From positions 1-5,568 of the forward strand of contig DOHC01000078.1 of assembly GCA_003535475.1 (NCBI GenBank): a stretch of DNA of 5,568 nucleotides. Reading direction: 5' to 3'. Position 1 is the stretch's first letter. Every line of letters starts with the position of its first letter. Below the pieces are notes generated by a model that saw only the letters and a program-made list of their open reading frames with translations, did no database searches and was not told the origin of the DNA. Position numbers and translations under genes: made by a program. Origin of the DNA: Nitrospiraceae bacterium (GTDB lineage Bacteria > Nitrospirota > Thermodesulfovibrionia > Thermodesulfovibrionales > UBA1546). Shown one piece after another: positions 1 through 4,443 of the stretch.

Positions 1-92
1 ACTCATTGGGTACAAGTTAAAAAGTTTTTTGCACAACAACAAAAATCTGTTCTTACGCGTTTCAGGCAGGAGATATGGGTTCAGTGTTTCTG

Positions 93-389
93 TTAAGGAG
101 TAAGCGGGAATATATGCCTGGCATGTATTTTACCTGCATACTTTATTATACGGCTCAATAAGCTGAGCCAATAATCAACCCCTTTATTTATATTTCCCCT
201 CAGAAACATAATTTCCACTATAAACGCCTGCCCGGCCTTTCTAACTAAGCGAAAGGGAACAAAAGTTTCACCTTTCACAGGTAAAATAAACCCGCCCTGC
301 CGTGCAAATGAATAATCAGATCCGCCTATAAAATAGGTGGGTGTCTTGAAGGGAACTTCAGGCCTTCTCATTAGTAATGAGACTTGCAC
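93..389 (-). CDS. Hypothetical protein, 98 aa, GTG start
   Basis: I do not recognise this protein. The case for it being real is the start: a perfect AAGGAGG lies 5 nt upstream of the GTG codon, and the frame stays open for 98 codons to a TAA. The + strand of the same stretch has stops in the frames I checked. The product is basic and mixed in character, with no clear signal peptide or long membrane segment. Residues about 20-60 alternate hydrophobic and polar residues in a way that could form beta strands (GGFILPVKGETFVPFRLV), and the C-terminal third looks helical (VDYWLSLLSRIIKYAGKI). It points away from mobA, and a coding-like remnant lies just upstream on the same strand, so the two may be leftovers of one older operon. 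It could instead be a chance ORF in an intergenic region. No function is proposed. Confidence 0.38.
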   Translation of the reverse strand: MQVSLLMRRPEVPFKTPTYFIGGSDYSFARQGGFILPVKGETFVPFRLVRKAGQAFIVEIMFLRGNINKGVDYWLSLLSRIIKYAGKIHARHIFPLTP

Positions 390-394
390 ACCGT

Positions 395-401
395 CCTCCT
401 T
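395..401 (-). promoter_or_regulatory. Strong Shine-Dalgarno for the minus-strand GTG start
   Basis: Read on the minus strand this is AAGGAGG, followed by a 5-nt spacer and then the GTG at 389. It is as good as the tatA site and better than any other ribosome-binding site in the window. It is the main reason to choose this start and to take the 98-codon ORF seriously. Confidence 0.45.
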
Positions 402-420
402 ACTCAGACTCCCTAAAGAT

Positions 421-567
421 CTAATTTACCGGATCAACTTTTTCATCTGTCACCAACAGGGCAGGTAACCCTATCGCTCCTTCTGATTATTTTATAACAA
501 AAGCAGCGCATTTAAGCAAGTAAAAATCTTTACCAAGAGCACTTTTAGCTTGTATTAAAAATATTTT
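421..567 (-). pseudogene. Coding-like remnant with an in-frame TAA
   Basis: Reading leftward from 567, one frame encodes KIFLIQAKSALGKDFYLLKC then AAFVIK, a TAA at 489-487, then SEGAIGLPALLVTDEKVDPV, N and a TAG at 423-421. Both halves have the composition of ordinary protein, and the second half ends just before the Shine-Dalgarno of the next minus-strand ORF, as the tail of an upstream operon gene would. No ATG start is visible. The right end abuts the AT-rich region before mobA, so if this is real, the 5' part of the gene has been lost. A single CAA-to-TAA change would explain the internal stop. With only about 45 codons this can easily be chance, and I cannot name a family. Confidence 0.25.
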
Positions 568-578
568 TTAAATAAACT
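550..578 (+). promoter_or_regulatory. Possible sigma70-type promoter before mobA
   Basis: TTGTAT at 550-555 and TAAACT at 573-578 are separated by 17 nt in a strongly AT-rich stretch (about 550-593). A transcript would start only about 9 nt before the mobA ATG, giving an almost leaderless mRNA. That fits the absence of any Shine-Dalgarno there. AT-rich DNA often yields such matches by chance; TAAAAT at 581-586 is an alternative -10. Confidence 0.25.
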
Positions 579-593
579 ATTAAAATAACTAAA

Positions 594-1250
594 ATGGCTA
601 TGACAGGAACAATCTTAGCAGGCGGAGAAAACAGGAGGATTCCCTTACTGAAAGGGCATATCGAGATTAACGGGGAAAAAATAATTGACTCCAGCGTCAA
701 TCTGATGAAAAGCTTATTCGGAAGGGTAGTTATAAGCACAAATACACCGGAGTTTTATTTTTACTGCGGGATACCGATGATAGGAGACATTATCAATCAA
801 AGGGGGCCGCTCACCGGCATCTTCTCTGTACTGTCAAACATAAAGGACAATGCAATATTTGTAGTCGCCTGTGATATGCCGTTCCTAAATGGCCAGCTTA
901 TGAACTATATGGTTGATAAATACAGAGGCAAGAATAGAGAAAACCTTGAACCCCTGACCTCTGGTTCTGAGATGACAGAATGGGATGCTGTGATACCTGT
1001 ATTTGAAGGAAAGCCACAGCCTCTTTTTGGAATCTATTCAAAAAATATCCTCGGCATCATTGAGGAAAGACTTAACAAGGGACTGAAGAGATTAAAAGAT
1101 TTGTTGACAGAAATTAACGTCTTATATATAAAAGAGAAAGAGGTAAGGCAGATAGACCCTGAAGGCAGGTCATTTCTGAATATTAATACAATGGAAGATT
1201 ATGAGAAAGTGATTAGTGACAGCAAATCAGCATTCAGTGTCAGTGGTTAG
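594..1250 (+). CDS. mobA: Molybdenum cofactor guanylyltransferase (MobA family)
   Basis: The family transfers GMP from GTP to molybdopterin-bound Mo to make the guanine-dinucleotide cofactor in the cytoplasm. The 218-residue protein has the Rossmann-like nucleotidyltransferase layout: LAGG at 8-11, a GPLTGI segment at 71-76, the metal-site motif FVVACDMPF at 89-97 (Asp94), DAVIPVFEGKPQPLFGIYS at 131-149, and the terminal FLNINTMEDY at 194-203. Length is normal. The P-loop-like motif is divergent: instead of the usual RMGxDK after LAGG it reads RIPLLK, keeping Lys20 but lacking the Asp. About 17 residues (113-129) look inserted before DAVIP. The final residues SAFSVSG and the stop codon lie in a repeat array. 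An in-frame TAA at 573 limits the start to ATG 594 or ATG 600; neither has a Shine-Dalgarno. A related nucleotidyltransferase with another acceptor is possible because of the altered loop. Confidence 0.85.
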   Translation: MAMTGTILAGGENRRIPLLKGHIEINGEKIIDSSVNLMKSLFGRVVISTNTPEFYFYCGIPMIGDIINQRGPLTGIFSVLSNIKDNAIFVVACDMPFLNGQLMNYMVDKYRGKNRENLEPLTSGSEMTEWDAVIPVFEGKPQPLFGIYSKNILGIIEERLNKGLKRLKDLLTEINVLYIKEKEVRQIDPEGRSFLNINTMEDYEKVISDSKSAFSVSG

Positions 1251-1325
1251 TGCCAGTAAAAACTTTCTACTGACACAGACACTAAAAACTGACACTGTAA
1301 GAGACTGACACTGAACACTGACACT
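1235..1325 (+). repeat. Inverted array of ACTGACACT-type repeats (element A)
   Basis: The left arm, 1235-1258, carries CAGTGT/CAGTGG units in one orientation, and the right arm, 1268-1297, carries ACTGACACT-type units in the other. The arms pair over 10 perfect bp at the base, then 6 bp (TTAGTG) after two mismatches, with a 6-nt bulge nearer a short loop. ACTGACACT occurs exactly at 1288-1296, 1304-1312 and 1317-1325. The array covers the end and stop codon of mobA and most of the spacer before the tatA Shine-Dalgarno. There is no T-tract after the hairpin, so it is not a standard intrinsic terminator. Confidence 0.8.
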
Positions 1326-1342
1326 AAAAAAGGAGGTAAGAT

Positions 1343-1558
1343 ATGTTTGGTTTAGGCATGCAAGAGCTAATCATTATACTGGTAATCGTCCTTGTCCTTT
1401 TTGGAGCCAAGCGGTTGCCGGAACTCGCAGGCGGTATTGGAAAAGCTATAAAAAATTTCAAGAAATCCATGTCAGAGCCTGACGAGATAGACGTAACACC
1501 AAAAAAACCAATTGAAGAAGACAAAGAAAAGAAAGAAAAAACAGGACAGGAAAAATGA
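1343..1558 (+). CDS. tatA: Twin-arginine translocase subunit TatA/TatE family
   Basis: This is the pore-forming or membrane-thinning component that works with TatC (and often TatB) to export folded proteins across the inner membrane. The 71-residue protein has the diagnostic order: a short N-terminal membrane helix at about 6-21 with polar Gln7-Glu8 at its start, the FGAKRLPEL hinge at 20-28, an amphipathic helix at about 29-43 ([13 protein letters not shown]), and a charged, Lys/Glu-rich disordered tail. Short length and the hinge favour TatA/E over TatB. AGGAGGT sits 5 nt before the ATG, the best ribosome-binding site on the + strand of the window. TatC is not in the window. The neighbour mobA makes the cofactor of many Tat-exported molybdoenzymes, so co-occurrence makes sense functionally. 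Confidence 0.93.
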   Translation: MFGLGMQELIIILVIVLVLFGAKRLPELAGGIGKAIKNFKKSMSEPDEIDVTPKKPIEEDKEKKEKTGQEK

Positions 1559-1559
1559 T

Positions 1560-1632
1560 GAGTTAGAAGTTAGGAGTTTGGAGTAATTTTTTAAATCCTA
1601 ATTCCGAACTCCTAACTCAAAACTCCGAACTG
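1560..1632 (+). repeat. Inverted heptamer array of GAGTTAG type (element B)
   Basis: The left arm reads as consecutive 7-mers: GAGTTAG (1560), AAGTTAG (1567), GAGTTTG (1574), GAGT (1581). The right arm reads CTAATTC (1598), CGAACTC (1605), CTAACTC (1612), AAAACTC (1619), CGAACTG (1626). Positions 1568-1584 and 1601-1617 form a 17-bp stem with no unpaired base if two G-U pairs are allowed, around a 16-nt AT-rich loop. It fills practically the whole space between the tatA stop and the alr ATG at 1636. There is no T-tract after the stem, so an ordinary terminator is unlikely. Confidence 0.85.
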
Positions 1633-1635
1633 CCT

Positions 1636-2793
1636 ATGGACAGAGGACCAATAGCAGAGATAGACCTCAACGCTATCGCATATAATCTTAGAGTAGCAAG
1701 AAAGATAACAGGAACCAGAACAGTAATAGCTGTTGTAAAGGCAGACGGCTATGGTCATGGTGCTGTTGAAGTTTCCCGCCGGCTTGTTAAAGAAGGGGCT
1801 TCTTGCCTTGCAGTTGCATACACATCAGAAGCTATTGCCCTGAGACGTGCAGGCATTAAAGCGCCGATAATTGTACTTTTTGATAAAAATAATATAGAAG
1901 ACTATCTTAAATACAGCCTGATACCTGTGGTCCATGATGTTAAAACAGCGCAAAGATTCTCTAAAGAAGCAAAAGTAAGAAAACAGAATCTTAATCTGCA
2001 TATAAAAGTGGATACAGGCATGGGAAGGCTCGGTTTTAACATGGAAGACATAGAAAAAGAGATGAGCGCAATAGGTAAAATGAATTTTATATCGATCAAA
2101 GGGCTTATGAGCCATTTTTCCGATGCCGACCTTTATGACAGGTCATATGCCTTAATGCAGGTTGACAGATTTAACAAAGCAAGGAATATCCTTAATAAAA
2201 AGGGCATCAAACAGATTCTTTGCCATATGGCTAACAGCGCCGCTGTCATGACCCTTCCTGAATCGTACTTTGATGCTGTCAGGCTGGGACTGATGCTGTA
2301 TGGCTATTCGCCTATTCAGGCAAGAGGCAAGAGACAAGAGACAAGTAATAATAGAGGCTCGTCACTCCTCACTCCTCACTTCTCACTTCTAAAACCTGCC
2401 ATGACCATTAAAACAAAAATATTATCTCTAAGAAAACTGAAGAGAGGAACACCTGTAAGCTATGGAAGAACATTCATTACAGCAAGGGAAAGCCTTATAG
2501 CGGTGCTGCCGGTTGGTTATGCTGATGGATATCCGAGAGTCCTGTCAAATAATGCGGATGTTATTATCAGAGGAAAACTCGCCCCTGTGGCTGGCAGAAT
2601 ATGCATGGACACTGCAATGGTGGATGTTACAGAGATCAGAGACGTCTCTGAAGGAGATGAAGTTATTCTTCTTGGCAGACAGAAAAACACTGCCATTACA
2701 GCATTTGAACTTGCAGAAAGGGCAGGAACAATTCCATATGAAATCCTGACATCTCTGGGGAATAGATCAAAAAGGGTATACATTAATGGCTAA
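1636..2793 (+). CDS. alr: Alanine racemase, PLP-dependent
   Basis: Interconverts L- and D-alanine in the cytoplasm to feed peptidoglycan synthesis. The PLP-binding AVVKADGYGHG is at 32-42 (Lys35 forms the Schiff base). KVDTGMGRLGF at 124-134 supplies the lysine that is often carbamylated and Arg131, SHF is at 159-161, MANSA at 198-202, and RLGLMLYG at 216-223. The second catalytic residue is Tyr276 in PVSYGRTF; CMD is at 323-325 and IPYE at 366-369. All expected active-site residues are present, so the enzyme should work. The oddity is residues 229-250, a Ser/Arg-rich insert encoded by two tandem heptamer runs, at the boundary between the N-terminal barrel and the C-terminal beta domain. Without it the length (363) is typical. 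The ATG has no Shine-Dalgarno and follows a strong repeat hairpin. The last codons overlap mlaE by 8 bp, implying coupled translation. Confidence 0.95.
   Translation: MDRGPIAEIDLNAIAYNLRVARKITGTRTVIAVVKADGYGHGAVEVSRRLVKEGASCLAVAYTSEAIALRRAGIKAPIIVLFDKNNIEDYLKYSLIPVVHDVKTAQRFSKEAKVRKQNLNLHIKVDTGMGRLGFNMEDIEKEMSAIGKMNFISIKGLMSHFSDADLYDRSYALMQVDRFNKARNILNKKGIKQILCHMANSAAVMTLPESYFDAVRLGLMLYGYSPIQARGKRQETSNNRGSSLLTPHFSLLKPAMTIKTKILSLRKLKRGTPVSYGRTFITARESLIAVLPVGYADGYPRVLSNNADVIIRGKLAPVAGRICMDTAMVDVTEIRDVSEGDEVILLGRQKNTAITAFELAERAGTIPYEILTSLGNRSKRVYING
2321..2390 (+). repeat. Heptamer array inserted in frame in alr (element C)
   Basis: Two tandem runs flank a 16-nt centre. CAAGAGG at 2321 is followed by CAAGAGA at 2328 and 2335 and a partial CAAG at 2342. 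Then TCACTCC occurs at 2362 and 2369 and TCACTTC at 2376 and 2383. On the minus strand the second run reads GAAGTGA/GGAGTGA, close to the GAGTTAG units of element B (shared consensus RAGTKAG). The array encodes residues about 229-250 of Alr without a stop or frame change. Confidence 0.85.
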
Positions 2794-3592
2794 TATTCTG
2801 CTTAAGCCTGTTGAGTTGCTGGGACGTTCAGTCACGATGTTCTGGCGCACTTTTGTGTTATTTACTGAAGAACTCGGGAGGATCATGCTCTTTCTGTGTT
2901 CTGCGGTAAAACAGCTTGTGTTGCCGCCTTTTGAACTTAAAAACACATTCAAACAGGTAGTAGAGATTGGCATTAAATCCCTGCCTGTCGTGCTTATCAC
3001 AGCGGTATTTACAGGCATGGTACTTGCGCTTCAGAGCTACACGGGATTTAAGAGATTCAATGCCGAAGTAATGGTGGGAACAGTCGTCGCCCTTTCTATC
3101 ACACGTGAACTCGGTCCTGTCCTTACAGGACTGATTGTTGCGGGAAGGGCTGGCGCTGCCATGGCTGCAGAGCTTGGCACAATGCGCGTGACAGAACAGA
3201 TAGATGCTCTCGAAACATTAGCCACAAACCCTGTGAAGTATCTTGTTGTGCCGAGGTTTATTGCGGGCATAATCATACTTCCTTCTCTGACAGTTGTAGC
3301 TGACATCATAGGAATCATCGGAGGATTCTTTGTTACAGTGAATGTTTTAGGCGCTAATTCATCAGTATACTGGAGAAGGACATGGGATTACCTTGAAACA
3401 AGCGACATATACAACGGCCTTATTAAAGCGTGTTTTTTTGGCGCATCCATTGCTATAATAAGCTGCTATAAGGGTTTTTATACATCAGGAGGCGCTGAAG
3501 GTGTTGGAAAGGCCACAACTGGAGCTGTGGTTTTGTCATCAATGACAATATTAATTTCCGATTATTTTTTGTCGGCGTGGCTGTTTAAATAA
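2786..3592 (+). CDS. mlaE: MlaE-family ABC transporter permease (phospholipid transport)
   Basis: Inner-membrane permease of the MCE/Mla lipid transporter, expected to form a dimer with two MlaF ATPases and a ring of MlaD. The 268-residue protein has the family's usual length. It has an N-terminal interface helix, then hydrophobic segments at about 60-84, 95-120, 152-187, 211-226 and 244-266. The most conserved family block is clear: SITRELGPVLTGLIVAGRAG at 104-123, followed by AAMAAELGTMRVTEQIDALE at 124-143 and the NPVKYLVVPR loop at 148-157. The ATG lies inside the last codons of alr, with a weak AAAAAGGG about 9 nt upstream, so translation probably depends on ribosomes finishing alr. MlaF and MlaD follow on the same strand, which settles the functional assignment better than the sequence alone; substrate and direction of transport cannot be read from the sequence. 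Confidence 0.93.
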   Translation: MANILLKPVELLGRSVTMFWRTFVLFTEELGRIMLFLCSAVKQLVLPPFELKNTFKQVVEIGIKSLPVVLITAVFTGMVLALQSYTGFKRFNAEVMVGTVVALSITRELGPVLTGLIVAGRAGAAMAAELGTMRVTEQIDALETLATNPVKYLVVPRFIAGIIILPSLTVVADIIGIIGGFFVTVNVLGANSSVYWRRTWDYLETSDIYNGLIKACFFGASIAIISCYKGFYTSGGAEGVGKATTGAVVLSSMTILISDYFLSAWLFK

Positions 3593-3605
3593 AAAACAAT
3601 TAGTA

Positions 3606-3675
3606 TGTCATGCTGAAATTATTTCAGCATCTACAAAGGATAATTATAAGACCCTGAAACAAGTTCAGGGTGACA
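3606..3675 (+). repeat. 70-bp palindromic element between mlaE and mlaF (element D)
   Basis: The element begins TGTCA and ends TGACA and contains two hairpins. ATGCTGAAA pairs with TTTCAGCAT (3610-3630, 3-nt loop), and ACCCTGAA pairs with TTCAGGGT (3651-3671, 5-nt loop). The right half, reverse complemented, matches the left half closely (both TGTCA..CTGAA.TT.TTTCAG..TCT), so the whole unit is a palindrome of palindromes. From memory it resembles dispersed repeats of the TGTCATTCTGAACTTG type seen in many bacteria. No T-tract follows either hairpin. It fills most of the 92-bp mlaE-mlaF gap. Confidence 0.8.
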
Positions 3676-3684
3676 AAGAGAGAA

Positions 3685-4443
3685 ATGATAGAGATTATAG
3701 ATTTGCATAAGTCTTTTGGCAGAAACCATGTGCTCAGAGGCGCAAACCTCAAAGTTGAAAAGGGCGAAAGCATGGTGGTGATAGGAGGAAGCGGTTCGGG
3801 AAAGAGTGTGCTTATAAAACATATCATCGGCACGCTTAAGCCTGACAGCGGCTCCATATTGATAGACGGCGTTGATATTGCAAAGATGAGCGAAAATGAA
3901 CTATATGAAACAAGGAAAAGATTCGGTATGCTTTTTCAGATGTCAGCCTTGTTTGATTCAATGAAAGTATGGGAAAATGTAGCGTTTGCTTTAATGAGGC
4001 ACGGGAAATTGAAAGAAAAAGACGCAAAAGAAATAGCAAGCGAAAAACTCAGGATGGTCGGTTTGATAGGAGTTGAGGATCTTATGCCTTCTGAACTTTC
4101 AGGAGGAATGAAAAAGAGGGTCGGACTTGCAAGGGCAATAGCCCACTCTCCTGAAATACTCCTATACGACGAGCCTACCACAGGGCTTGACCCGATAATG
4201 GCTGACGCGATAAATGACCTTATAATAGAGATGAAACAGAAACTTTCGGTCACATCAGTGGCTATAACACATGACATGCGCAGCGCATACAAGATTGCAG
4301 ACAGGATTGCAATGATCTATGAAGGCAGAATAATTGCCACAGGCACGCCTGATGAAATAAAAAACACAGACAATGCAACAGTAAAACAGTTTATAACTGG
4401 AAGCGCAGTCGGACCAATAAAAATCGAGGGAGTAACTGCATGA
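3685..4443 (+). CDS. mlaF: MlaF-family ABC transporter ATP-binding protein
   Basis: Cytoplasmic ATPase that powers the MlaE permease. From the ATG at 3685 it has 252 residues with every nucleotide-binding motif intact: Walker A GGSGSGKS at 34-41, Q-loop Gln85 in GMLFQMSALFDS, signature LSGGM at 138-142, Walker B ILLYDEP at 158-164 followed by the D-loop GLDP, and switch His196 in AITHD. The FQMSALFDSM stretch and the GGMKKRVGLARA signature are typical of the Mla subgroup rather than amino-acid importers. A GTG at 3670 would add five residues but lies within the palindromic element, so I prefer the ATG, which has a weak AAAGAGAG close upstream. The stop overlaps the mlaD start (ATGA), so these two are translationally coupled. 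Confidence 0.94.
   Translation: MIEIIDLHKSFGRNHVLRGANLKVEKGESMVVIGGSGSGKSVLIKHIIGTLKPDSGSILIDGVDIAKMSENELYETRKRFGMLFQMSALFDSMKVWENVAFALMRHGKLKEKDAKEIASEKLRMVGLIGVEDLMPSELSGGMKKRVGLARAIAHSPEILLYDEPTTGLDPIMADAINDLIIEMKQKLSVTSVAITHDMRSAYKIADRIAMIYEGRIIATGTPDEIKNTDNATVKQFITGSAVGPIKIEGVTA
4426..4432 (+). promoter_or_regulatory. Shine-Dalgarno for mlaD inside the end of mlaF
   Basis: GAGGGAG within the last codons of mlaF sits 7 nt before the ATG at 4440. Together with the 4-bp ATGA overlap it fixes the mlaD start. Confidence 0.6.

Noticed and set aside
152..169. Perfect 6-bp hairpin GGCTCA/TGAGCC considered as a terminator.
   Set aside because: No T-tract on either strand, and it lies inside the minus-strand ORF; probably chance.
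447..471. Minus-strand hairpin GTTACC...GGTGAC upstream of the 98-codon ORF, considered as a riboswitch (a Moco-type switch was tempting beside mobA).
   Set aside because: The conserved cores of the riboswitches I know (Moco, c-di-GMP, TPP, cobalamin, fluoride, THF) are not visible, it is on the wrong strand for mobA, and the same bases read well as codons.
1235..1632. Spaced repeats considered as a CRISPR array.
   Set aside because: Units are 6-7 bp, degenerate, tandem and inverted, with no 25-40 bp repeats or unique spacers, and no cas genes are present.
3610..3630. Strong hairpin after mlaE considered as an intrinsic terminator.
   Set aside because: It is followed by CTACAAAGG and not by T residues, and mlaF and mlaD must continue downstream; better explained as half of the palindromic repeat.
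3670..3684. GTG at 3670 as the mlaF start.
   Set aside because: It falls in the end of the palindromic element, has no Shine-Dalgarno, and family similarity starts at the ATG at 3685.
3936..4292. Long minus-strand ORF (118 codons) opposite mlaF.
   Set aside because: It is antisense to a fully conserved ABC ATPase frame and has no recognisable protein features; a shadow of the real gene.
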